From: Polytrichum commune | Lineage: Eukaryota; Streptophyta; Polytrichopsida; Polytrichales; Polytrichaceae | Assembly: GCA_950295325.1 (NCBI GenBank) | Contig: OX485804.1 | Span: forward strand, 30,814,001 to 30,878,000 | DNA: 64,000 nt | Direction: 5' to 3' | Shown: positions 12,469 to 22,699 of the stretch, in pieces | Position numbering within the stretch: the stretch's first letter is position 1 | How the letters are laid out: every line of letters begins with the position of its first letter | Position numbers and translations under genes: made by a program | Notes under the pieces: generated by a model | The model's input: the letters and a program-made list of their open reading frames with translations, nothing else | Told to the model about the DNA's origin: nothing | Databases searched by the model: none

Positions 12469-13057
12469 ATGTTGACCCATCGCTTTTCACACTATTACAA
12501 CCCGTCTGACGGTGTCAGAACTGGCCGGTGTGATAGCCCCTCACAATTAGCGCCGCTAAAACAGAACTCCACACGACACAACGTATGCCCCCGTCACAGC
12601 CCGTCACTCCTCCGCTCGGCGCCTTGTGTATTGCAATCGACCCTGGTTTGCCTCGTGCGGTCCTCGATTACTCCCACTCCCTCTCTTACCACCTGCTACA
12701 TACGCGGGCAATCACTATGCTTCGAAGATACGGCGCACTCCTTTTGGATCTGGACTCTCGAGGCACAAATGCTGACACTGGAGGTTTTTGTGGGTTTTGG
12801 ATGAAGTCTCTGAATGTTTATTAGCATATGTCAACATGATGGGCATTGCGATTGTCTAGTCAGAATTATGTAAGAAGTCTATTGCTCAGCAGTTTCTTTG
12901 GATTGCAGAGCATCCGATTCAAAAATGTCTCAAATGTTGTTGTGCACTACAACACAGGCCGCAAGGCTTTCCAGATTTGCAGACGTTTTTGAATGTAGAC
13001 CCTTATTAGAGCAGTGTTGGAATTTTTTGTAGCTGTCATCTTGCTTAATCGGTGACG
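12469..13057. other. Upstream region of the proline-rich membrane protein gene
   Basis: The first 300 bp are GC-rich with open frames on + but no domain. The segment ends directly at the start codon of the next gene, so it probably holds its promoter and 5' UTR, possibly with a non-coding 5' exon. I see no unambiguous TATA box. Confidence 0.3.
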
Positions 13058-13603
13058 ATGGCGATGAATGTGTCACATTGCTGCATCCTCGCTCTGCTCC
13101 TCACGTTCTTTGTCACTACAACATCTGCGGCGAACTATAACGTCCTCTGCTCCAGATCATCTCATCGGTGCCTGCTAAGTGTCCTCCCTCCGTCTCCTGC
13201 GCAAGCTCCAACTCCTATTTCTTTAGGTCCTGCATCAACTCCTCTTAGTCCGCCAGGTTCGGCTCCATCCTCGACAGAAACGCCTGCGGTGCTGACTCCA
13301 GGTTTACTCGGTCCTTCCTCTGATTTACCTCCGCTTATCACCCCCTCTCAACCTCAAGCTAGTATACCTCCTGATGCATTTGGCGGCACCTCTCCTCCGC
13401 CCGGGGCAACAAGCTCACCAACCCCAGGCTCGTCCAAGAAATCGAGCACAGGAGCCGTAGTAGGTGCTGCGCTTGGAATTCTTGCAGCGGTGTTTTTGAT
13501 TTCGCTTGGAGTCACTGCGTATTGCAAACCGGAGTGGTTTTCTTGCTGCGGGGGCAGAAAGCGGCGGGAGCAGCAATATGAGCATCATATGACCGCCTTG
13601 TGA
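13058..13603 (+). CDS. Small proline-rich single-pass membrane protein
   Basis: The protein has about 181 residues and no intron. It opens with a signal peptide (MAMNVSHCC, then the hydrophobic ILALLLTFFV, cleavage likely after TTTSA). A Pro/Ser/Thr-rich outer segment with SPP, APTP and SPTP runs follows (about residues 45-130), resembling arabinogalactan or cell-wall proline-rich proteins. A glycine/alanine transmembrane helix (AVVGAALGILAAVFLISLGV) comes next, and a short tail with CKPEWFSCCGGRKRR, where the cysteines could be acylated and the basic residues fit inside-positive topology. The start is the ATG at 13058; a GTG two codons earlier is not used. The layout suggests a plasma-membrane protein with a cell-wall-facing glycosylated domain (inference). 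I do not recognise a named family. Confidence 0.75.
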   Translation: MAMNVSHCCILALLLTFFVTTTSAANYNVLCSRSSHRCLLSVLPPSPAQAPTPISLGPASTPLSPPGSAPSSTETPAVLTPGLLGPSSDLPPLITPSQPQASIPPDAFGGTSPPPGATSSPTPGSSKKSSTGAVVGAALGILAAVFLISLGVTAYCKPEWFSCCGGRKRREQQYEHHMTAL

Positions 13604-16064
13604 CTAACTCGACACCTCTGAAGAATATTCAAACGTGTATACATTCGGATGCAGTCATACCTTCTGGAGTGTAAGACTTGCCGAAATCTTGAACAGCCAC
13701 TTATACGTCTCTTCCAACACATTATACATACTGATCTGATGCGATCAAAGTTCGTATACTTGCACTTGTAAAATGTTTAGGTTAATCGGACTGAGATGGC
13801 GAGCAGGTCTGCAAATGGATCGATACTCTAGAGCCTAGGAGATGCAAAGTGGCCATTTCTGTATCCTTTCAAAGACTAGATGAGGTAGATGTAATGAGAA
13901 TTTGAGTTTGCGCTCTGGTTTATTTGGCGCCCGTGAGACGGAACTCGTCCACAGTGCAATATTCGAGAACTTCCCATTCAATTGTAACCTTGCGGTATAT
14001 TTTTTTGCTTCTCACCACCTAAATGTGTTGATGAGAGATGACAGCTATGAACTGAATGCTTGAAGTTCTGTGAAACTGTTGAACATCTACAATTTGGTTT
14101 TGTGGATGCAATATACATAAAATTGTCTCAGTTTTGATTTTTACAATGAATTTTACAATTATCACATATAGATGTACTTGTTCGCTACAGAGCGTTGCCA
14201 AGCACCAGGTAGCAGATCACCAAAGCAGTTTCCCTGGCCACATATTGGACTTGGTAGGATCTGTGAAATACACGTTTGAATTTACTTGTTTTGAGTCACT
14301 ACTGGGATCACATGGCCATGTCACTGCAATAAATACATGTATTGTTGACATAAAATGTGAGATGTCACTTGTAAATTTGCACACAATATTGTAGTGCTTT
14401 GAGACCAGTGCTGGGGACGCTCCATATTTGAACATCTTGCGTTTTTTGTGAGACTTACAAGTTTGCTATAAGAAAGAAAAGGGAAAAAATGCATGTCGCA
14501 ACTGTCATCAAACGTGCTGACAGTTTGACAAAAAAAATTTGTCCACAATTGCTTAGTCATAAAATATGATATCATGGGCACACATATTTACATAATTTTA
14601 TTGACCTGGCATGATCATTGACAAAATTAACATTTTGCGTTCACAATCACATAGGAGGAAAAATAGACATAATGTTAGCAAAGACTGCAATACTTATATG
14701 CTCCTTTAGTCAGTTGTGCACAATAAAATGTGATACACTTTGAATTGTGCAAAATATTTGTAGCATACTCTTTGGGTATTGTGCACATTCCAAATAGTGC
14801 ACATAATCAAGCATACTCTTCAAATATTGTGGACATTCCAAACAGTGCTACTTCCCTGTCGCATCCAAAATATCAAAATTCATTAAGTCATGACTCACAT
14901 TCAAACATTGACAAATCTTAATTTAATCACAAAAGAATTGTGGCAAAACTTCACAAATACTACACATTTGGTATACACACAAAGGTAATATAACCAATGT
15001 CGTATTCCATTCCTCAAAATTGTACGAAACTTGATCTAAAACATATAGTAGGCAAATCCAAAGCTTAAGAAAGTAATGAAAATGTTTTTCACTGCATACA
15101 ACTATCATTGATCTTATCCATAGCCTTCCACATACCACTAAATCATTGCAAAATGTAGCAAGTCACCATGTGTTATGGGGCTACATAAATCTAGTACATG
15201 TATTTCTCCAATTCCCTAATGGGATGCTAGTAGTTCAATATATATTCACTCATTTCTCGCAATTCACATGCACCATAACTCGCGAATTGGCCAATCTACT
15301 TTCCACCCCATTGCATCACTTAAAATGGTCATCATCCTCCCATTTTTGTGTGGTGTTGGATAAGGGAGGTTGTAATTCTCGTTATGCACATCTGTGATTG
15401 TAATAACTTGGGCCCCCAAAGGGACCATGACAACGTGAGAAGAGTTGTTACGGTTGTGAATGTGCACTCGTCCACAACCAACAAATTATGTCTTTACTGT
15501 GGAGTTATACAAATTCACCATGGAGCCATATGGCATCACTCCTGTCACCCCATGGGGCATACACCACACACCAATGAGCACCTCATTAGCATAAGTATAC
15601 AATATTTGAACCATGATCCACATACATAACACAATACTTGTGAGCATGTTTACCATGTTCAACAAATTTCAATGCTTACTTGAACTATAGAGCTACCTCC
15701 ACTTCCTCGAGCACCAACAATTGCTTCACACTATCCTAAGTACTACTTTGCAACTTATCTGCATAGGTCAAATGGGTGTCCCAATGCTTTTTGCCACTTG
15801 CCATATACACAATGGGTGATTCTTTGTATGATATTGCCATAAATTGATCTCATACACATTAGCTAGAATGTTGCTACAAAGAAAGGCCCATACATTTGCA
15901 ACACTCACTTCTAACAAGCGATTGTGCTTATTGGACATGCATCTTGGTTTTGATAAATTATGTGGCTTTGTTATTGTAAAGCACCAACATATGGATTGAG
16001 TGCTCGACTACATATTGCCGTCGACCTCAATTTCCACAACATACAAGTTGTTGGTGTACGGTTA
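13604..16064. other. Intergenic, AT-rich
   Basis: The first 350 bp are probably the 3' UTR of the membrane-protein gene. The remainder has only short frames with no recognisable domain. A segment near 14296-14400 contains GTCACT..CACATGGCC words that recur near 16570-16680 and may be traces of one degraded repeat. Confidence 0.4.
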
Positions 16065-16297
16065 CACTAGTAGAAAACTATGTCCAAAAAACTGCAGTTG
16101 AAATTAATTGTGGTTCTTTCGACTAGCCTAATCTGCACTCGCTAAATGACTACATATTTATCTTTTTTGTTTTGCGACTGCAATTTTGCAGTTTTGGGGC
16201 GCGTGATATATTGTTGGAAAGGTATTCTTAAAACCTTTCCAATGGTGTATTACACGCCCCCAAATTCATTAAATTTTGGCATAGTTTTCTACTAGTG
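16065..16297. mobile_element. CACTA-like miniature transposon
   Basis: The element is 233 bp. It starts with CACTAGTAGAAAACTATG and ends with the exact reverse complement (16280-16297). TTA is present on both sides (16062-16064 and 16298-16300), a 3-bp target duplication as expected for the CACTA superfamily. Terminal CACTAGTAGAAA is the classic plant CACTA end. An inner hairpin with arms GGGGCG...GGAAAGGT and its complement lies at about 16196-16255. There is no coding capacity. Confidence 0.85.
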
Positions 16298-16720
16298 TTA
16301 CTTCAACAAAAAAATGCAATGTCACGAGTTTGTCAATCATTGTGTTCTTAAATAAAGTATGTGGGGAGGGGGAGAGTAAATGACATTTGTGGTGAGGGGA
16401 GAGTAAAATGACATGTGGAGTAGCCACCATTTGTTAATATTTTTGGATGCATTTGTAGTGACTATAATGATTCAGAACATCACATTTTTTGCATGTTTTA
16501 TTGCAGTTGTGGTCAAGCATCACAACAATGATACAATATACTACGAAAATATTAGATTCTTTCAATTCTTTGGTGACCACAGTCACTGGGAGCCAAAAAA
16601 GAGTGATTTTAAAATTCACATTTGGATTTTACTATAATATATTCCACATTTTGTAGTGCCATGTGACCCCAGTGACAACATCCAGTGGTTTGGCCTTATG
16701 GTTCTTGTAGTGAGTATTAA

Positions 16721-17253
16721 GGGCCGCTTTACACTTAGAGGCCGGGCCAATTCGTTGTGTAAGAGGCTTGAAATCCTCATTTGTGATTGGTCAAAAGGCT
16801 CAAATCGGCCCCAACCCCTTTACATCTAGAGGCCGGGCCGATTTGGTGGTATGATTTTTTAAATTAAAAAATGTATGTTATGACACGGCCCGAGCTCGTT
16901 GAATTGGGTGCACCCAAAATGGAAGGCCAATTCTTGGCCTAGAGGCCAATGTCATATTCCACTAAAAAAATCTTCTTAAATAAAGTATAAATTTTTAAAG
17001 TGAACTAGATCCATTGGATTATGTGGAATCTAAAGGCTCTATCTTAGATTATGCTACATCCGTTGGATTAGGCTAATTTTTTTGAATCAGCTTGGCTTCT
17101 TGGCCCGAGGGCCTTTACATATGGGAAAATTGGCCCCCGGTATAATCTTATTATAATGTGTAGTAGAGGCCGGCCTCCAACCCAAAAAAGGCTGAAATTT
17201 TGTGCAATCGGCCTCAAGGGAAATTGGCCCGGCCTCTAGGTGTAAAGCGGCCC
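16721..17253. mobile_element. PIF/Harbinger-like miniature element, 533 bp
   Basis: The termini are 32-bp inverted repeats with one mismatch, beginning GGGCCGCTTTACAC. They are flanked by TAA on both sides (16718-16720 and 17254-17256), the 3-bp T-A-rich duplication typical of PIF/Harbinger. Inside, further copies of the GAGGCCGGGCC block lie near 16830, as subterminal repeats. It is non-coding. The end sequence is close to that of the element at 30185-31177. Confidence 0.8.
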
Positions 17254-17624
17254 TAAGTAGTCGTCCAGTGACTCAAGTTTTCGCTTTCAAAGAGACTTCT
17301 AAAAGTATAGATGGACAAGGCAAACAAAGTATATTAGATGGACTCCAAAATAAGATATGTTAGAATCGTTTTACCAACATAAGCAGGAACCAATTATCGT
17401 CAGTCAGCAGACCATTCATCTACCCAAGACCAGTAGATACAAACTATGGTAAAGAAAGTGTTTATATTTACAGAAGGTCCATAAAATACTTACAAAATGT
17501 ACACTGCTAATGTTTCCATGTTTTGGTGATCATCAGCTCGAAATCTACAAACTCCGATTGAACTACTCAATTCATTATATCTAAGTCGATTTTGTCCACA
17601 GATTGATGAATCTCCTCTACTAAT

Positions 17625-18747
17625 CTACAGGTTGAGGGAGCTGTGGATGAAGCCCAAGAGTGGGCCCTTCAAGTAGATGTTCTCCGTGATGAGCAGAGCC
17701 ACCAAGCCTATCATGGCTGCTCGCCCATTCCACCTCTCGTTCTGTGCATTGAAGGGCCCGTTGGCTCTGCTGTCGGGGGACTCTTTGTTGTACATGGGGA
17801 TCAATGTGGCCCCGATGATGATGGGCGACACGAACAGGAAGTAGATCAACCCTCGCCCCTCCGTCACCTGCTCCCACACACTCTGCCCTGTCAAAATCTC
17901 CGCCACGAACGCCCACGTGATTCCCAACATCGCCAACCGGCTGTTGATGGTCTCCGGTGCGGGTCCATCAAACTTCATCAAACTGTTGGTGCTGGTGTTT
18001 CCATCCTCAGGACGCCGCTCGTTCTCGGGTCGGTAGAATTTCTCAACAGGGGAGCCTTCGAAGATGCGGAGGGGGTCATCCTTCTTCTCGGGGTCGACCT
18101 TGGTACCAGGCTGCGCATTCACGACCAAGAAGAATCAAAACTGGTACGCTGAAGTAAATCAAGCACAGCATGTACCTGGATCTCCACACTTGAACGCACT
18201 TGAAGTCTTTCTTTCAATTCCGAAATAATTAGGAAATCACATAGTTGTTTTATTTACCAGGTTTTAACATGTACTTGCAATGTAAGAGAGGTTGGAGCAC
18301 AGGGCCTTAAAGTGCATTCGCACCTCTGTCCCAATATCTAGGATTTTGGCAAATGTATGACTTTCTACAGTGGTACCATCTACACTCATCCTAGATACTG
18401 GACAGGGGTGATGACTTTCAGGCGCTTGTGCAGGTGCCCAACACTCACTAAGTTAGTCACATTACTTGTAAGTGCAAGGATTGACACAACTTCTGTCCAG
18501 ATTCTGCAATACGGATTAGTACTAATACAAAAAGCTACTAAGGATGGTTCGATGGACATACGAGAGGAGTGTCTGTGTCTTTCTGGGCGAAGACCACCAT
18601 GCTGCGCTTGCTTTCTCGTCGAAACTGTGACTCAAGAGGAGAGATGGCAGTTCTGGTGCTCTTCACCTGCGAGCTGGCACCCAGTGACGAAATCCCAGCA
18701 GCAATAGTGTGCACACAACCCCGGCTCAACATGGTGGATAATGCCAT
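17625..18747 (-). CDS. Early light-induced protein (ELIP), copy 1
   Basis: There are two exons on the reverse strand: 18747-18562 and 18110-17625, with GT..AG borders and phase 0, giving 223 residues. Exon 1 encodes a Ser/Arg-rich chloroplast transit peptide. Exon 2 encodes the mature three-helix protein of the LHC superfamily, which binds chlorophyll and carotenoid in the thylakoid membrane during light stress. Helix 1 carries ETINSRLAMLG (residues 115-125) and helix 3 carries ERWNGRAAMIG (187-197), the two pigment-binding motifs. Helix 2 is GRGLIYFLFV...GATLIP (147-166). The start is the ATG MALSTM, which has no competing upstream ATG in frame. The intron contains a fold-back around 18323-18402. 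A tandem copy lies 3.9 kb away on the same strand. Confidence 0.93.
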
Positions 18748-21618
18748 TCTCCTGAAACGGCTCCGAGGTTTACAAACTCAGCTCTATGTTCGTCCAAAAT
18801 TCTGTCAAATGCGGTAGGAAGTAGGTGCTTGATCAGAGGTGAGTGACTGTACAAGGCGATTGAAGTGCAAATATGATGAAGCTGAAGTGGAATGAGGGAA
18901 GACTGTAGATGATTCAACTTATACGAAGCTGAGGAGGGGTACCTGTCGAGCTATCGAGCTGCTATGACACTTTAATGCATGGGCAGCCATGTGGGCGTTG
19001 CAAATTGCAAAGTCTATCTCCGTTCAATTTCGGCCACGGAAAGAGATGTTGAACCCAAATACGTTGACATTTGACATATCCGTATTTGTTCGCCAGATGG
19101 CGGAGGTCCTGAAATCTCGCTGCAACATTTTTTGGAGTTTATTGCTATGTGTTCGCCACCTTGCTCACTCCAATTCAGCTATGCCTGATATAAGAATCTG
19201 ATACTAACATATCCTGTGATGTATACGTCTCACATTATCATTACAAAAGTAGTGTAGGCCATAGAGATAGGGGTATTCGGTTGTTTTTGTTGATTCTTTT
19301 GTGTTTTAATAGGGGCACTATAACCAGGGGAAAAACAATCAAACAATTTTCTATTGATTGTTGGTTCATTTACTCATGTGAACCATGGGGACGAAGCAAT
19401 GCTTGTTGGTGAAATTAAAAAGACATGTGGATAGTTGCCTATAGCGAGTAGAGAAGATGACTCCCAAGTGATTAATCACCACAACACTTAGATGCTCAAT
19501 AAGAATTGGAAGACGTTTATATGCATACATATGTGAGAGTGACTTTCTTCAAGAGAACTTCTCCTTTGCATAGTGCGATCCCAAGTGCCCACTTGAGCTT
19601 GGAAATGTTGAATTACTTTTGTTTTGGCGTGGATCTTTTTCTTTTTCTTACCTTCTACTAAATCTTTTGGCAGATTCAAAATTTTTACATCCTCACCTCT
19701 ACTGTCTTTCAAGAATAAGGTGTAATGCCTTCCTTTTAGGATATGTGGCGCTCCATAGTATCATGGATTGTTAATAAGGTACATATCACAAGGTTAGGGT
19801 TTGGTGCCACATGAGCTTGGTCATGGTCACGTTTTCTTCTAAGTATAGAGTATGTGAGGTATTTGATAGCGTTTTGGTGTATAGATTTCATGAGATCTTT
19901 AGTGGTGCTTTCATGGATGTGGAGGTTTGTGAGCTTGTCTATAGATTTTTCATGAATGTCTCTGTGGAATCTTGCCGTGATCATTATTACTAGGTTCACT
20001 TTCAACCTGTTAGTTTTTGAGATATTTGTTAGTGGTTTGTATTTGGTGTGTTTAATTTCAATGGTTGTTTCGAGGAATTTGTCATAGTTATCTGTGAATT
20101 AGATGTCAACAAGGGTGGGTTAGTGATGTTTGGCTTTAGTTTGGAGCTTCAATTATGCATAGGATGCCGGGCAAGAGCCTTGCTATATATTGACATGGTG
20201 GATGGGGGTACATAAGAGTGGGCACTCCGGGATTGTTGAGTTAGGCGTTTGTTGTTGCATTTACTACTGTGAGGAATGTAATAAATTTGTTGGCTCGGAG
20301 TGTTAATGGGCCATAAAGTGTGTGTGGGCTACGAATTGTACTGCTTTGTTGTGTAAGACATTGCATAAATACTAGATATGTATTCAATTAAACTCAATCA
20401 CTTCCAAATCTGATTGGTGGATAAATTGAGCAATCGTTGTTCTTTTCCATAGAAGTGTTCTCACCGTTTATGCACTCTGCTTAATACCATTTGATAAACC
20501 ATAAGTAGGTTCAAGAACAGTTTGTCACACAAGGATGCCTGGCAAAGAACTCAATATGCATTACCATTCTTGTGAATTTCCAAGTGCTAAGAGTTTAGTT
20601 TATGACCTCTCCTTTGGCATGAGCATGTAATGTCCTCAGAGAGTATCCATAGCAGCTCATCATATTTTGTCTGATATGTTCTATATGTATGGCTTCAAAG
20701 TTTACCAGTAATAAAGGGTAGAACATATTGACATAATTATGTGAAGAAATACCTAGTGTGAATAAATGTTCTATTGAGTTTTTGGAGAGAATGCAAGCAA
20801 CACGCTCATAAGGAACATGTGATTGAGGTTCACAAAGACATGCTTGCTTAATGGACTGGTCACCATGTTCATGAATATTTCTGCACAGATTGATTAGCAT
20901 ACTAGACTTCATCTGGTAAATTGCACAATGAGATACAAGTTTGACAGTGACATATTCGAGTTGATACTAAAATGCACTACCATTCTATGCGGTCACTAGA
21001 GTGACATAACCTACTTGAAAAAAAAATACCCAACGTTTGCTACACAAGTAAACAACTTTGTGTGCAGGATTAGGAAAAACTGCCTTGGAGCCAAGTCCAC
21101 TGCAATACGCCCAATTGCGTCCATCCGCCATCACACAATATCACCTCGACGAATTCTGTGAAGATCACTTCAAACCTACCACAGATTCCAAGGGTACAGA
21201 GATGCTATCGAAGAATGACTTGTCCAATATTATATATTTTTACAAGTTTCGGAATTGTATATAAAACCCGAGAATGGTATATATCCTCTTTGATTTGTTG
21301 CACAAATTCAAATGCTGAGAAACTCATTTGTCTTGAGGGCAAGTATTCAGTCACCCGGGAAAACGATATTCAATCTTTTTATTAAATGGTAAACAGAAGT
21401 TTCAGAAACTCTTTGCAGAAAACCAAATCAATTCCATTTGGGAAAATGTTGCACAATGCTTGCTCCGCAGAAGCTATGGATTTAGCTCAAATCTGAATTA
21501 TCACATCGAGCAAGTATGTGCCGAGAAGCTGTTCCTCGTACAAGCATGGTACACTCATGGTCACTAGCAATTTACAAACTACAAGTCTCTTTCAAGTCGA
21601 CAAATTATGTGTTTTGCT
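18748..21618. other. ELIP 1 promoter and spacer between the two ELIP genes
   Basis: The first few hundred bases hold the 5' UTR and promoter of ELIP 1; read on the reverse strand, a TATAAG word lies near 18920. From about 19200 to 21600 only short frames without known domains are present. The stretch just before 21618 is the 3' side of ELIP 2. Confidence 0.45.
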
Positions 21619-22441
21619 TTACAAGTTGAGGGAGCTGTGGATGAAGCCCAAGAGTGGGCCCTTCAGGTAGATGTTCTCCGTGATGAGCAGAGCCACCAAG
21701 CCTATCATGGCTGCTCGCCCATTCCACCTCTCGTTCTGTGCATTGAAGGGCCCGTTGGCTCTGCTGTCGGGGGACTCTTTGTTGTACATGGGGATCAATG
21801 TGGCCCCGATGATGATGGGCGACACGAACAGGAAGTAGATCAACCCTCGCCCCTCCGTCACCTGCTCCCACACACTCTGCCCTGTCAAAATCTCCGCCAC
21901 GAACGCCCACGTGATTCCCAACATCGCCAACCGGCTGTTGATGGTCTCCGGTGCGGGTCCATCAAACTTCATCAAACTGTTGGTGCTGGTGTTTCCATCC
22001 TCAGGACGCCGCTCGTTCTCGGGTCGGTAGAACTTCTCAACAGGGGAGCCTTCGAAGATGCGGAGGGGGTCATCCTTCTTCTCGGGATCAACCTTGGTGC
22101 CGGGCTGCACACAATCAATGCATCACCGTCAGGCAAAGAATTTATTTCAAGACCTCCAAATTCACAAAATCAAAAACAAAACAGCAAGTCAGTATTCTGG
22201 AGTCCGTGCAAGTTCATGTAGACATAGAAATTGGGCTTACAAGAGGAGTGTCGGTATCTTGCTTGGCAGAGACAATCAAAGTACGCCGCAGCTGCTGGGA
22301 CTTAACATAGTGTGTGCGCTTCAATTCTAGCCCTGCGAGGAATGGACTGCTAATTCTTGCCTTCACCTGCGAAGCTCCTAGCGAAGGAAGGCCAGCCATC
22401 GTCTGCACACAACTACTGCTCAACATGGAGGAAGACGCCAT
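21619..22441 (-). CDS. Early light-induced protein (ELIP), copy 2
   Basis: Two exons: 22441-22241 and 22104-21619, phase 0, GT..AG, giving 228 residues. The mature part (exon 2) has the same amino-acid sequence as copy 1, including both chlorophyll-binding helices (ETINSRLAMLG and ERWNGRAAMIG). The transit-peptide exon (MASSSMLSSS...) and the 136-bp intron are clearly different from copy 1. The start is an ATG 20 codons inside a longer open frame; it aligns with the copy 1 start and gives a normal transit peptide. On the reverse strand a TATA-like ACATATATTC lies near 22625, with a CT-rich leader about 160 nt upstream of the ATG. Expected role: photoprotection in thylakoids under high light, cold or drying (family knowledge). 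Confidence 0.94.
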
Positions 22442-22619
22442 CTTATACTCCCTATTGTAGTCAAGTCTGAACCCTGGCTGAATGCTGCTCCGACACAAAT
22501 GCAGACAAAGCTCCGGTGACTAATAAAATACAAGCTCAAGAAGAACAGCCTCTGCGAATGTTGTCGATGGTGCGATTACTGGATGCTTGAATGGAGAATG
22601 AAGAGAGAGAATGTGGTGA

Positions 22620-22632
22620 AGAGAATATATGT
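22620..22632 (-). promoter_or_regulatory. TATA region of ELIP copy 2
   Basis: Read on the reverse strand, ACATATATTC is followed by a CT-rich leader (CTTCACCACATTCTCTCTC). The distance to the ATG at 22441 suits a 5' UTR of roughly 150 nt. Confidence 0.45.
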
Positions 22633-22699
22633 TGGCAGGATCTGAGATTTGTGACCTTAAGGTACTGAGGCCTTTGAAGTGACACTAAGAAAAAATATC

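Noticed and set aside
17643-18152. Plus-strand frames over the ELIP exons
   Set aside because: They are antisense shadows of the ELIP coding sequence; both copies show the same shadow.
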